In this document: in pieces, positions 19,912 to 29,335 of the stretch
How positions within the stretch are numbered: the first letter of the stretch is position 1
Layout of the letters: the number at the start of each line of letters is the position of its first letter
From: Candidatus Flavonifractor merdavium
GTDB lineage: Bacteria > Bacillota > Clostridia > Oscillospirales > Oscillospiraceae
Length of the DNA: 64,000 nucleotides
Direction of reading: 5' to 3'
Assembly (NCBI GenBank): GCA_019119335.1
Contig: DWXF01000050.1
Location: 1 to 64,000 of the forward strand
Program-made: the position numbers and the translations under genes
Notes under the pieces: model-generated
Database searches by the model: none
The model's input: the letters and a program-made list of their open reading frames with translations, nothing else
Told to the model about the DNA's origin: nothing

Positions 19912-21177
19912 TTACGTTTTTCTGTCCTCCGCCACGCGGCGGACCCGGGCCCCCAGAGCGGCCAGATCCCCTTCCAGACACTGGTAGCCCCGGTCGATGT
20001 GGTGAAGGTCCTCAATCCGGCTCTCCCCCTCCGCACCCAGGGCAGCCACCACCAGAGCGGCCCCGCCCCGCAGGTCGGAGGAACGGACCTGAGCCCCGTG
20101 GAGCCGGGGCACTCCGTACACCACCGCCACCCGGCCCTCCACCCGGATGTCCGCCCCCATGCGGATGAGCTCATCCACATGGCGGTAGCGGCTTTCAAAC
20201 ATGTTCTCCACAAACACCGTGCAGCCGCTGCCCTTGCACAGGGCGGCCATCACCGGCGCCTGAGCGTCGGTGGGAAAGCCGGGGTAGGGAGCCGTACGGA
20301 TGGGCCGCACCCCTTTCAGGGGCCGGTCCCGGCGCAGGGCAATCTTGCCCGGCTGGCTGCGAACGGTACATCCCGCCTCGGTGAGCACGGCGGTGACGGT
20401 GGACAGGGTGCGCCAGTCCACCCCGGTCACCTCTACCTCCCCCCCGGCGGCTGCCGCCGCTGCCAGATAGGTGCAGGCCACGATCCGGTCGGCCATGACG
20501 GTATACGACCCGCCGTGGAGGGGCGCGCCCCCTTCAATGGTGATCACCGAGCTGCCCGCCCCCCGCACCCTGGCTCCCAGGGTGAGCAGGAAGTTCTGCA
20601 AATCCACGATCTCGGGCTCCCGGGCGGCGTTGGTGATGGTGGTGGTCCCTTGGGCGCACACCGCCGCCAGCATGGCGTTTTCGGTAGCCCCCACGCTGGG
20701 CAGGGACAGCACGATATCCGCCCCGTGGAGGGCGCCCTGACAGAGCATCCCTCCCGGCTCTTCGGTGATGGTCCCCCCCAGGGCCCGGATGGCCGCCAGG
20801 TGGAGGTCAATGGGCCGGGGACCCAGCTCGCAGCCCCCGGGAGCGCACAGGCTGGCCCGTCCCATCCGGCCCAGCACCGCCCCCAGGAAGATCACCGAGG
20901 AGCGCATCTCCCGCATGAGCCGGTCGGGCACGTCCCACCGGGTGGGAGCGGAGGCGTCCACGATGACCGCCGTCCCCTCCCGCCGGGCGGAGCAGCCCAG
21001 ATGGCGCAGGATGGCCAGGGATGCCTCCACGTCGGACAGGTCTGGACAGTTATGGATGACGCACTCCCCCGGGGCCAGCAGGGCGGCCGCCAGAATGGGG
21101 AGCACGCTGTTCTTGGCCCCGTGGACCGCCACGGAACCATTGAGAGGGAAGCCTCCCTCCACCAGATATGTACTCAT
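19912..21177 (-). CDS. murA: UDP-N-acetylglucosamine 1-carboxyvinyltransferase
   Basis: A 421-residue cytoplasmic enzyme that transfers enolpyruvate from PEP to UDP-GlcNAc, the first committed step of peptidoglycan synthesis. The catalytic Cys (residue 116) is present in PGGCELGPRPIDLH, implying fosfomycin sensitivity by the usual chemistry. Other blocks are GAKNSVLPILAAALL at 20-34 and the C-terminal DLRGGAALVVAALGAEGESRI. The ATG follows GGAGGA. Its place between murG and ftsQ in the dcw operon resembles clostridial gene order. Confidence 0.97.
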   Translation of the reverse strand: MSTYLVEGGFPLNGSVAVHGAKNSVLPILAAALLAPGECVIHNCPDLSDVEASLAILRHLGCSARREGTAVIVDASAPTRWDVPDRLMREMRSSVIFLGAVLGRMGRASLCAPGGCELGPRPIDLHLAAIRALGGTITEEPGGMLCQGALHGADIVLSLPSVGATENAMLAAVCAQGTTTITNAAREPEIVDLQNFLLTLGARVRGAGSSVITIEGGAPLHGGSYTVMADRIVACTYLAAAAAAGGEVEVTGVDWRTLSTVTAVLTEAGCTVRSQPGKIALRRDRPLKGVRPIRTAPYPGFPTDAQAPVMAALCKGSGCTVFVENMFESRYRHVDELIRMGADIRVEGRVAVVYGVPRLHGAQVRSSDLRGGAALVVAALGAEGESRIEDLHHIDRGYQCLEGDLAALGARVRRVAEDRKT

Positions 21178-21237
21178 ATGCCTTCCTCCGCACTTGGGTT
21201 TTGGTACGCCATCCTATGCGGAGGAGGGAATCGGGGT

Positions 21238-22374
21238 TCATTTTCCCTGTTTTTTGCCCAGCAGGCCGGAGAGCACGCCGTAAATCTGCTCCGCCGCGTC
21301 GGGCACCGCCATGGCCCGCAGGGCCGCCCCCATGGCCTCCCGCCTGTCCTTGTCGTTCAGGATCCCGGCGGCGGTCTGGTAGAGCTTTTCGCCGGAGCTC
21401 TCCCCCTCGGGCAGCAGCACCGCCCCTCCCGCCTGCTCCAGCACCCGGGCGTTCTTGGTCTGGTGGTCGGCCACCACGTTGGGGGAGGGCACCAGAATGG
21501 AGGGCTTGGCGATGGCGGTAAGCTCGGAGATGGTGGAGGCCCCCGCCCGGCAGAGCACCAGGTCGGCGGCGGCCATCGCCACCGGCATGTCGTAGATATA
21601 CTCCCGCACATCCACGGCGGGATGGCCGGCCGGGTCGGCCCCCTTCTCCTTCAGGGCGGCCATCACCTGGGCAAAATCCCGGCCGGCCCCGTGGATGTGG
21701 TGAAAAGGCTCCCCGTCCCGGCACTCCAGAGCGATGAAGTCCACAATCTGGCGGTTCATCTCCTCCGCCCCCAGGCTGCCCCACACCGAGAGCACCAGAG
21801 GCCGCTCGTCGGTGAGGCCCAGCTTGGCTCTGGCCTCCTTCCGGGTGTACTGGAAGAAATCTCCCCGTACCGGGGTGCCGGTGACCACCACCTTGGATGG
21901 GTCGTCGTAGTGGTTTTTGCTCTCGGCAAAGCCCACCATCACCACGTCCACCGCCTTGGACAGAGCCTTGGTGGTCAGGCCGGGAACGGCGTTGGACTCG
22001 TGAACGGCGGTGGGGATGCCCCGGGCGGCGGCGGCGTTCACCACCGGGTAGGAGGCGTAGCCGCCGGTGCCCACCACCAGATCGGGCATGAACCGGTCCA
22101 GAATGGCGTTGGCCTGCTTCCTGGACTTGTTCATATTCAGCAGGGTTTTCACATTGTGGCCGATGGCCGCCGGAGAAAAGGACCGGCGGAAATTGGTGAT
22201 GGTCACCGTCTCGATGGGGTAGCCCTCCTTGGGCACCAGACGGGTCTCCATCCCCCCGTCCGCCCCCACAAAGAGCACCTCACAGCCCGGGTTGCGGGCC
22301 TGGAACATCTGGGCCAGGGCCACCGCGGGGTTCACATGGCCCGCGGTCCCGCCGCAGGTAAAGAGGATTTTCAT
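21238..22374 (-). CDS. murG: UDP-GlcNAc:lipid I GlcNAc transferase MurG
   Basis: A 378-residue GT-B glycosyltransferase that converts lipid I to lipid II at the inner face of the membrane. The N-terminal G-loop is GGTAGHVNPAVALA (residues 8-21). The second domain carries VLSVWGSLGAEEMN and the donor-binding RAGASTISELTAIAKPSILVP. ATG 22374 (MKILFTCGG) is the true start; a longer open frame to 22869 is antisense-like filler within ftsW. It follows ftsW by 26 bp. Confidence 0.97.
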   Translation of the reverse strand: MKILFTCGGTAGHVNPAVALAQMFQARNPGCEVLFVGADGGMETRLVPKEGYPIETVTITNFRRSFSPAAIGHNVKTLLNMNKSRKQANAILDRFMPDLVVGTGGYASYPVVNAAAARGIPTAVHESNAVPGLTTKALSKAVDVVMVGFAESKNHYDDPSKVVVTGTPVRGDFFQYTRKEARAKLGLTDERPLVLSVWGSLGAEEMNRQIVDFIALECRDGEPFHHIHGAGRDFAQVMAALKEKGADPAGHPAVDVREYIYDMPVAMAAADLVLCRAGASTISELTAIAKPSILVPSPNVVADHQTKNARVLEQAGGAVLLPEGESSGEKLYQTAAGILNDKDRREAMGAALRAMAVPDAAEQIYGVLSGLLGKKQGK

Positions 22375-22400
22375 ACTTCCACTTCCCTCTCGTAAACAGT

Positions 22401-23609
22401 CTATTCTTGTCTGGGCGCCGAGATCTGCCTGGACACCGACAGCACCATACCCATTTCCGCCAGCTGGATCATCAGCGCCGTGCCTCCGTAGCTGAAGAAG
22501 GGCAGAGAGATGCCGGTGGTGGGCAGCAGGTTGGTGACCACCGAAATATTGAGGAACACCTGCACCGCCAGCAGGGTGGTGATACCCACCACCAGCAGGG
22601 AGCCGAACCGGTCCCGGGCGTGGACGGCCAGCCAGTAGCCCCGGATGATGAGCAGCACAAACAGCAAAATCACGATGGCCGCCCCCACGTACCCCAATTC
22701 CTCGCAGACGATGGCGAAGATGAAGTCGTTTTCCGGTTCGGGCAGGTAGAGGAATTTCTGGCGGCTCTTGCCCAGGCCCAGGCCCAACAGGCCGCCGGAG
22801 CCGATGGCGTACAGGGACTGGATGATCTGATAGCCGCCGTCCTGAGGGTAGGCCCAGGGGTCCTTCCACACCAGAATACGGGTGGACTGGTAGCCCTGCA
22901 TGGACAGGGCCAGCAGCAGACCCATAGCGCCGCCCCCCAGGGCAAACCAGTATAGTTTGATGCCGGCGGCAAAAAGCACCGCCGCCGCCCCCGCCAGGAT
23001 CAGGATGGTGCCCGACATGTGGGGCTCCATCTTCATGAGGATGACGATGAGCAGCAGAATGGCCCCGTAGGGCACCAGCTCCAGAAAGCCGATGCGGTCC
23101 AGCCAGGCCACCGGGCCGCTCCAGAAGGAGCGGGGGCTGAGGCGGACGGGCTTTTCCTGGTTGCGCTTACTCAGCCGGGCGGAAAAGTACATGATGACCC
23201 CCACCTTGGCGATCTCCGAGGGCTGGAAGGCGGGGATGGGGCCGATGGAGCGGATCCACCGGCGCACGTTGTCGCTGCGCTCGGTATGTATCCCGGGAAT
23301 GAGCACCGCGATGAGCAGCACAATAGCCACCGCCAGCACAAATATCGACATCCAGCGGAAGGTCTGGTAGTTGATTTTGGACACCACGATCATGACGGCC
23401 AGACCCGCCACGGCAAACAGGGCCTGCCGGAAAAAGTAATAGGTGGGGTCGCCGATCTTGCTGTCATAATAGGCGGTGGCAAAGGAGGCGGAAAAGACCA
23501 TAACCACGCCGATGCCGGTGAGCAGCACCACCAGCATAAGGAAGGGCAGGTCCAGGGGTCCCCGGGCCAACTGCTGCTCCATGGTCAGGTCTCGCTTGCG
23601 TATTGCCAA
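22401..23609 (-). CDS. ftsW: SEDS peptidoglycan glycosyltransferase FtsW (or SpoVE)
   Basis: A 402-residue polytopic membrane protein of the shape-elongation-division-sporulation family with about ten helices. Signature blocks are PAFQPSEIAKVGVIMYFSA (about 130-148), ENDFIFAIVCEELGYVGA (about 290-307), and the C-terminal LPTTGISLPFFSYGGTA. The start is a TTG at 23609: GGAGG lies nine bases upstream of it, while the next ATG (23582) has no good box. It polymerises lipid II together with the class B PBP encoded at 26228. FtsW and the sporulation form SpoVE cannot be separated by sequence here; the dcw position favours FtsW. Confidence 0.92.
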   Translation of the reverse strand: MAIRKRDLTMEQQLARGPLDLPFLMLVVLLTGIGVVMVFSASFATAYYDSKIGDPTYYFFRQALFAVAGLAVMIVVSKINYQTFRWMSIFVLAVAIVLLIAVLIPGIHTERSDNVRRWIRSIGPIPAFQPSEIAKVGVIMYFSARLSKRNQEKPVRLSPRSFWSGPVAWLDRIGFLELVPYGAILLLIVILMKMEPHMSGTILILAGAAAVLFAAGIKLYWFALGGGAMGLLLALSMQGYQSTRILVWKDPWAYPQDGGYQIIQSLYAIGSGGLLGLGLGKSRQKFLYLPEPENDFIFAIVCEELGYVGAAIVILLFVLLIIRGYWLAVHARDRFGSLLVVGITTLLAVQVFLNISVVTNLLPTTGISLPFFSYGGTALMIQLAEMGMVLSVSRQISAPRQE

Positions 23610-23644
23610 TCCAGTTCGCCTCCTTCAGCGGGAAAAAACAAGGT

Positions 23645-24631
23645 TCAGGCCCAGCGGCCCAGCACCCCCCAGTAGGCCAGCAGGCAGGCCAGCAGGGTGA
23701 TGCCGGAAAAGACGCACACCAGCTTCACCTCGCTCCACCCTCCCATCTCCAGGTGGTGGTGGAGGGGGGCCATGCGGAAAATCCGCTTGCCATGGGTGAG
23801 TTTGAAGTATCCTACCTGTATAATATCAGAGAGAGTTTCCGCAATGTAGATAATACCCACCAGGATCAGCACCAGGGGAATGTCCAGGCCAAAGGCCAGC
23901 CCGCACACCGCGCCCCCCAGGAACAGGGAGCCGGTGTCTCCCATGAACACCTTGGCGGGGTGGAAATTGTAAATCAGGAAGGCCAGCAGACCGCCCAGCA
24001 GGGCGGCGGAAAAAATGCCCAGCTCATCGTGGTCCCACAGCACCGCCACAGCGGTGAAAAAGGCCATCACCGGCACGGTGACCCCGGCGGCCAGGCCGTC
24101 GATGCCGTCGGTGATGTTGACGGCGTTGACGCACCCCACCATGACGAAGGCGGCAAACACCATATACAGGGGCCAGGGCACCGCAATGGTGACATTGACA
24201 AAGGGAATGTAGAGATCAGGGGTCAGATAGCCGAAATTGCGCAGCAGCACGGTGAACAGCACCGCCGCCGCCAGCTGAAGCAAAAACTTCTGGGGGGCGG
24301 TGAGGCCGGTATTCTCGTGCTTTTTTACTTTGAAATAGTCGTCAATATAGCCGATCAGCCCAAATACCAGGGAGAACAGGAACACGAACACCCCGCCCAG
24401 AATACCGTTGGTATAATCCGGCCAGCCCAGCACGGCCACCATAACGGCGGTACCGAAAATGAACATAAGTCCGCCCATGGTGGGGGTACCCTGCTTGGTC
24501 ATGTGCCAGGTGGGGCCGATTTCCTTGATGGACTGCCCCGCCTTCATCCGCCGCAGCACGGGGATCAGGGCGCGGCCCGCCAATGCGGTGACGAGAAAAG
24601 CCGCCGCGCAGCTGATGATGATCCTCAACAT
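23645..24631 (-). CDS. mraY: Phospho-N-acetylmuramoyl-pentapeptide transferase
   Basis: A 328-residue integral membrane enzyme that forms lipid I from UDP-MurNAc-pentapeptide and undecaprenyl phosphate. Conserved blocks are HMTKQGTPTMGG (about 43-54), the catalytic Asp pair region GYIDDYFK (about 101-108), NITDGIDGLAAG, and the His-containing FRMAPLHHHLEMGGW near the C-terminus. ATG 24631 is used because GGAGG lies 11 bases before it. An in-frame TTG at 24649 would overlap that box. It directly follows murE, so murF and murD are missing from the usual order. Confidence 0.97.
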   Translation of the reverse strand: MLRIIISCAAAFLVTALAGRALIPVLRRMKAGQSIKEIGPTWHMTKQGTPTMGGLMFIFGTAVMVAVLGWPDYTNGILGGVFVFLFSLVFGLIGYIDDYFKVKKHENTGLTAPQKFLLQLAAAVLFTVLLRNFGYLTPDLYIPFVNVTIAVPWPLYMVFAAFVMVGCVNAVNITDGIDGLAAGVTVPVMAFFTAVAVLWDHDELGIFSAALLGGLLAFLIYNFHPAKVFMGDTGSLFLGGAVCGLAFGLDIPLVLILVGIIYIAETLSDIIQVGYFKLTHGKRIFRMAPLHHHLEMGGWSEVKLVCVFSGITLLACLLAYWGVLGRWA

Positions 24632-24751
24632 CTCTTTTGCAACCTCCAAAGCCTCTCACAGCTCAATTTGATCCGTTCCAACCGAACCGGGTAGGTATTT
24701 TATCACAAATGGTCTGGGCTTTCCACTCAAAATAGTAACAAATTTCCCGGC

Positions 24752-26191
24752 TTATTTGGAAAACCATGCGGCGATTTCCTCCCGCTCATCCAGGTGGTGC
24801 TGTACGCCGCTGATCTCCTGATAGGTCTCGTGGCCCTTGCCCGCCAGCACCACTGTGTCGCCGGGCTGTGCCAGGGAGAGGGCCAGGGCGATAGCTTTCC
24901 GGCGGTCGGGCTCCACATGGCGCTGGGCCGGAGTACCCGCCATCCCCGCCAGAATGTCCTGTATGATGGCCCCCGGATCCTCGGTGCGGGGATTGTCGGA
25001 GGTGACCACCGCCACGTCGGCCAGATTCCCGGCGATGGCCCCCATCTGAGGGCGCTTGGACCGGTCCCGGTCGCCGCCGCAGCCGAACAAGCAGAGCACC
25101 CGGCCGTCGGTAAAATCCCGGACGGTGGTAAGGATATTCTCCAGGGCGTCGGGGGTGTGGGCGTAGTCGATGAGCACCGTGAAGTCCGCCGGCACCGGCA
25201 CCACCTCGATGCGGCCCTTTACCCCGTGGGCGCGGGCCAGAGCGTCGGCACAATCGGTCAGAGTCAGGCCCAGCGTCACCCCGCAGGAGAGGGCGGCCAG
25301 GGCGTTGTAGATGGTGAAGCCGCCCGGAATGGCCAGCCGCACCCGGGCAATGGCCCCCGTGGTTACCGCCTCGAACTCCACCCGCTGGGGAAACAGCCGC
25401 AGGTTTTTGGCGGTGAGGTCGGCCTCGTCCCGCCGCTCAGAGTAGGTGAACACCGGGCAGGGAGCGGTGGCGGCGTAGTACCGTCCGGCCTCGTCGTCCA
25501 GGTTGAGTACCGCCATGTCACACTGGCGGAACAGCAGGCCCTTGGCGTCCCGGTAGGCCTCCATGGTTCTGTGAAAGTCCAGGTGGTCCTGGGTCAGATT
25601 GGTAAAAATGCCCGCGGCAAATTGGATACCGTCCAGCCGGTGGAGCACCAGGGCGTGGGAGGATGCCTCCATCACCACATGGGTGCAGCCGGCGTCCGCC
25701 ATGTCCCGCAGCAGCTTCTGCACCTCCCAGGACTCTGGGGTGGTGCGGTGGGCGGGGAGAACCTCCTCCCCGATCATGTTCTGGTTGGTGCCGATCAGGC
25801 CCACCCTGGCCCCCAGCACCCCCTCCAGCATGGCTTTCAGGAGATAGGTGGTGGTGGTCTTGCCGTTGGTGCCGGTGACCGCCAGCGCCGTCAGCTCCCT
25901 TGCCGGATGGCCGAACCAGTTGGCGGACACGACGGCCAGGGCCGCCCGGGGATCGGGGGTGACCAGCCAGGGTCCCTCCTCCTCCGGTGGGGTGCGGCAG
26001 AGCACCGCCGCCGCCCCCCCGTCCAGGGCCTGTTGAATATACCTGTGGCCGTCGGTCTTGTACCCTGGCAGGGCCACGAACAGACAGCCGGGGCTCATCT
26101 CTCGGGTGTCATAGCAGATGCCGGAAATCTCCAGGTCCGGCGCCCGGCGGGCGGTGAGGGTCACCCCCGCCAGCACCTGATTCAGCCGCAT
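24752..26191 (-). CDS. murE: UDP-MurNAc-tripeptide synthetase MurE (meso-DAP type)
   Basis: A 479-residue Mur ligase that adds the third amino acid to UDP-MurNAc-dipeptide. The ATP-binding loop is VTGTNGKTTT (about 105-114), the central-domain Lys region HLDFHRTMEAYRDAKGLLF, and the C-terminal domain carries SDNPRTEDP. The DNPR motif is the recognised marker of meso-diaminopimelate specificity, which predicts a DAP-type cell wall. No murF follows: the next gene in the operon is mraY after 120 bp. Confidence 0.96.
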   Translation of the reverse strand: MRLNQVLAGVTLTARRAPDLEISGICYDTREMSPGCLFVALPGYKTDGHRYIQQALDGGAAAVLCRTPPEEEGPWLVTPDPRAALAVVSANWFGHPARELTALAVTGTNGKTTTTYLLKAMLEGVLGARVGLIGTNQNMIGEEVLPAHRTTPESWEVQKLLRDMADAGCTHVVMEASSHALVLHRLDGIQFAAGIFTNLTQDHLDFHRTMEAYRDAKGLLFRQCDMAVLNLDDEAGRYYAATAPCPVFTYSERRDEADLTAKNLRLFPQRVEFEAVTTGAIARVRLAIPGGFTIYNALAALSCGVTLGLTLTDCADALARAHGVKGRIEVVPVPADFTVLIDYAHTPDALENILTTVRDFTDGRVLCLFGCGGDRDRSKRPQMGAIAGNLADVAVVTSDNPRTEDPGAIIQDILAGMAGTPAQRHVEPDRRKAIALALSLAQPGDTVVLAGKGHETYQEISGVQHHLDEREEIAAWFSK

Positions 26192-26227
26192 CTTTCCACC
26201 CCGCTTTTCCTCCTTGGGTCAGTTTGA

Positions 26228-28594
26228 TTACAGACCGGCGCCGCTGGCGGCGGAGTCGGTGAAGCGCACCTCAATGGCGGTGCCCCGGTCCACGCTGGTT
26301 CCGGCGGCCACCTCCTGCTCATAGGCCGTGCTGGTGCTGTAACCGGAGGCGCCGCTGGCCTTCAGATAGAGGCCCGCCTCGGTCATCTTCTTCTGGGCCT
26401 GCTCCAGAGTCAGGCCCACCACGTTGGGCACCTGCACCTGGTCGGTGGGCACCTCCTGGCCCATGTAGAGCACCACCTCGCTGCCGCCGGGGATGGAGGC
26501 CCCCTGGGCGGGGATCTGTCCGGTGACGGTGTCGCCGTCGCCCACGGTGCGCAGAGTCAGATTGTTCTTCTTCAGGGCGGAGGTGGCGTCGGCCAGGGTC
26601 TTGCCGGTGACGTTTGGCACCAGCACGTCGGCGGTGGAGGAATAGGTCTTTTCCACCCCCATGTAGTCCAGGATGTTCTCCAACAGCTCGCTGGCCATCA
26701 GGGCGGCCATGTTGCCGCCGCTGATGTACCAGCCGCCGGCGGTGGTATTGGCGCCGGGAGAGGCGGGCTTGGGGGCGTCGTAGGCCAGCAGGATCACCAC
26801 CTGGGGATCGTCCGCCGGGGCAAAGCCCAGGAAGGAGACGATGGTGTGTCCCTCCACCAGGGTTTCGGAGGAGCCGGTCTTGCCGCCGATGCGGTATCCC
26901 TCCACGGCGGCGTTCTTGCCGGTGCCGCCGTCCACCACCTTCTCCAGAATCTCACGGCAGCGGGCGCTGGTCTGCTCGCTGACCACCTGCCACACCTCGG
27001 TGGGCTCGGTATACTGGAGTACGTTGCCGCTGGCGTCGGTGACCTGGCTGACCACGTAGGGCTTCATCAGGTGACCGCCGTTGATGACGGCAGAGGCGGC
27101 GGTGATGAGCTGGATGGGGGTAACGTTGAACCGCTGACCGAAGGAAGCGGTGGCCAGGTTCACGTTGGTAAACTTATCCCGGGGCCAGATCAGGGAGCTG
27201 GTGTCGGTTTCTCCCTGCATGTCGATGCCGGTGGGCTCCAGGAAGCCGAAATCCTCCAGGTAGTCGTAGAACTTCTCCGCCCCCAGCCGCTGGCCGATGG
27301 CCACAAAGGCCGGGTTGCAGGAGTTGGCCACCGCCTGGGCCAGAGTCTGGTCCTTGTGGCCCGGCGTATAGGAGCAGCTGATGGGCTTGGACCAGCCCTC
27401 CACCATCACGCTGCCGGAGCAGTAGAAGTGGTCGCTTTCGCTGACCACGCCCTCCTCCAGGGCGGCGGCCAGGACGATGGACTTGAAGGTGGAGCCCGGC
27501 TCGTAGGTGTCGTTGATGGCCTTGTTGCGCCATTGCTGAAGCTGGGTATTCCCCAGGGCCTCCTTATAGGCCTCCTCGTTGGTGGAGGGGTCGTTTTTCA
27601 CCGACTCCAGGTACTGGCTGAGCACCGGATCGGTGACCGCCCAGGGGTCGTTCAGGTCGTAGGTGGGGGAGTTGGCCCAGGCCAGGATCTCCCCGGTGTT
27701 GGGGGCCATGGCAATGCAGAAGCCGCCGTTCTGTACGTCAAACTGCTCCACGCCCTTTTTCAGGATGCTCTCGCAGAAGGACTGGATGGTGGCGTCGATG
27801 GTGAGGGTCAGATCGTCGCCGTTGGTGGCGTCGTAGTAGTCCTCAAACCAGTAGAGCATTTCGGTACCCACGCCGTTTTTGGCGGTGACCACCCGGCCGG
27901 TCTCCCCGGCCAGCTCCTCCTCATACAGGGCCTCCACCCCGTAGGCGCCCTCCCCCAGGTTGGGGTTCACCCAGCCGATGACCTGGGAGGCCAGACTGCC
28001 TTTGGGGTAGTACCGCTTGCTGGTGGGCATAAGGTAGATGCCGCTGATGTGGTTCTCGGTGATGAATTGCTCCACCGCCTCCGACTCCTCCGGCTCTACC
28101 CGCCATTTGATCATCTCATACAGGGAGTTCTCCTTGGCCAGCCGGGCCAGGATGCTATCCACCTCCAGGTCCAGGATCTCCGCCAGGTTCTCGGCGATAA
28201 ACTCATTGGTGGGCTCGGGGTAGTCCGGCGGGTCCTTGCCGTTCTTCTCGGCCTGCTCCACCTTCTCTTTATAGTTCTCCTGGCACTGGATGATCTCCTT
28301 GGGGGAGAGCTGCACATTGTACACCGTGGCGCTGAGGGCCAGGGGTACTCCGTTGCTGTCGTAGATGGTGCCCCGGTTGGCCTCCACCGTGCTGTCCTTG
28401 GTCTGCTGGTCGGCCACCAGGCCCCGGTAGTAGTCATAATCCTCAATCTGGATCTTCCACAGCTGAAGAAACAGCGGCACAAACACCGCCACGCCAAAGA
28501 TACCCATGAGAATCAGCGTGCGGATCAGGATGGTGCGGTTGGCCCGGTGGTCGGGCTGCTGCCGGAGCAGACGTTCTTTCTTTCTGCGTGCCAT
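26228..28594 (-). CDS. Class B penicillin-binding protein with PASTA domains (FtsI/SpoVD type)
   Basis: A 788-residue bitopic transpeptidase. It has one N-terminal membrane helix (about 20-43), a dimerisation/pedestal region, and a transpeptidase domain. The active serine lies in YEPGSTFKS (near residue 365), followed by SCN (ANSCNPAF) and KTG (GGKTGSSE). Two C-terminal PASTA domains (about 650-780, each beginning VPNVTG or VPNVVG) end the protein. It cross-links peptidoglycan at the septum together with the SEDS protein. PASTA repeats are usual in clostridial FtsI and SpoVD; the operon position favours division. A perfect 15-bp hairpin lies just upstream. Confidence 0.93.
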   Translation of the reverse strand: MARRKKERLLRQQPDHRANRTILIRTLILMGIFGVAVFVPLFLQLWKIQIEDYDYYRGLVADQQTKDSTVEANRGTIYDSNGVPLALSATVYNVQLSPKEIIQCQENYKEKVEQAEKNGKDPPDYPEPTNEFIAENLAEILDLEVDSILARLAKENSLYEMIKWRVEPEESEAVEQFITENHISGIYLMPTSKRYYPKGSLASQVIGWVNPNLGEGAYGVEALYEEELAGETGRVVTAKNGVGTEMLYWFEDYYDATNGDDLTLTIDATIQSFCESILKKGVEQFDVQNGGFCIAMAPNTGEILAWANSPTYDLNDPWAVTDPVLSQYLESVKNDPSTNEEAYKEALGNTQLQQWRNKAINDTYEPGSTFKSIVLAAALEEGVVSESDHFYCSGSVMVEGWSKPISCSYTPGHKDQTLAQAVANSCNPAFVAIGQRLGAEKFYDYLEDFGFLEPTGIDMQGETDTSSLIWPRDKFTNVNLATASFGQRFNVTPIQLITAASAVINGGHLMKPYVVSQVTDASGNVLQYTEPTEVWQVVSEQTSARCREILEKVVDGGTGKNAAVEGYRIGGKTGSSETLVEGHTIVSFLGFAPADDPQVVILLAYDAPKPASPGANTTAGGWYISGGNMAALMASELLENILDYMGVEKTYSSTADVLVPNVTGKTLADATSALKKNNLTLRTVGDGDTVTGQIPAQGASIPGGSEVVLYMGQEVPTDQVQVPNVVGLTLEQAQKKMTEAGLYLKASGASGYSTSTAYEQEVAAGTSVDRGTAIEVRFTDSAASGAGL

Positions 28595-28627
28595 CTCGGC
28601 TCACCTCGCTTGGGGATAGTTACAGTG

Positions 28628-28661
28628 GAGGGCGTAAGAAAATTTCTTTTCTTACGCCCTC
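28628..28661 (-). repeat. Perfect 15-bp inverted repeat between the ftsL-like and PBP genes
   Basis: Arms 28628-28642 and 28647-28661 (GAGGGCGTAAGAAAA and its complement) with loop TTTC. On the coding (minus) strand no T-run follows, so it is unlikely to stop the operon outright. It could be an attenuator, an RNase processing site, or a stabiliser of the downstream PBP mRNA. The remaining gap (28662-28752) also has a GC-rich hairpin near 28690-28712. Confidence 0.7.
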
Positions 28662-28752
28662 TTTCGTCCATTTTCTGCTTCTTACGGGTGGGCCGCCCGG
28701 CGGCAGCCCGGTTCTGTTTTTGTGGGGTCTGCAAATCAATATATGGCTGGGG

Positions 28753-29307
28753 TCAGTTGAAATATGCCACGATCTCTTCCACGATGGACTTTATCGTGTC
28801 CACAAAGCCCGCCGTCCCTGGCGCAGCCTCCTCCTGGGCGAAAAGCGTCACCGAATCGGGCTCCGACAGGTCCACATAGATGCTCTGGCCGTTCTGGGGC
28901 TTTACCATGGTCCCGTTGGCGGTCATCTCATTCTCGATGCTCTCCAGATCATAGGCCAGCTCGTACTGAGCCCGGAGCTTGGCCTCCTCAGTGCGCAGCT
29001 CGGTCATCTCGCTGCGCAGGTCGATGATCTGCTGGGAGGTCACCGTCAGCTTCACATAGCTGAACAGCAGCAGAATGGCAAACACCCCTATGGCCAGAAA
29101 GCCGGCCACCGCAAAGGGGGACATCGCCCCGGCCTCCCGCACCCGCACCCGGGGCCGGGCCACCACCCGCTCCTTGGGCCGCACCATGGGCCGGGGCTGC
29201 AGAACCTCCGAGCCCTTCAGCTGACGGGCGGCAGAGCCGTCGTACGCGTCGTAGGGAACGTTCGTATACCGATTGAGTTTTGTCCTGCGCTTCACGGCGG
29301 TTGCCAT
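28753..29307 (-). CDS. FtsL-like division/septum formation protein
   Basis: A 184-residue bitopic protein with a long basic cytoplasmic segment (about 1-65, many Arg/Lys/Pro), one membrane helix (about 68-88, AVAGFLAIGVFAILLLFSYV), and a coiled coil (about 90-130, TSQQIIDLRSEMTELRTEEAK). An acidic tail follows. The topology, small size and position between rsmH and the PBP match FtsL, which is poorly conserved in sequence. ATG 29307 (MATAVKRRTK) is chosen from the ribosome binding site and codon quality. Identification rests mainly on context and topology. Confidence 0.8.
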   Translation of the reverse strand: MATAVKRRTKLNRYTNVPYDAYDGSAARQLKGSEVLQPRPMVRPKERVVARPRVRVREAGAMSPFAVAGFLAIGVFAILLLFSYVKLTVTSQQIIDLRSEMTELRTEEAKLRAQYELAYDLESIENEMTANGTMVKPQNGQSIYVDLSEPDSVTLFAQEEAAPGTAGFVDTIKSIVEEIVAYFN

Positions 29308-29335
29308 GCTCCCGTCCACTCCTATCTTTGGTAAA

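Noticed and set aside
22375-22869. A 165-residue N-terminal extension of MurG.
   Set aside because: The extension overlaps ftsW in another frame. MurG homology starts exactly at MKILFTCGG, and the ribosome binding site lies just before 22374.
28690-28752. Possible remnant of the hairpin element (words GCAAATCA and TGGGGTC occur here).
   Set aside because: Only two short words match, and the three-hairpin order is absent. The resemblance is within what chance gives in GC-rich intergenic DNA.
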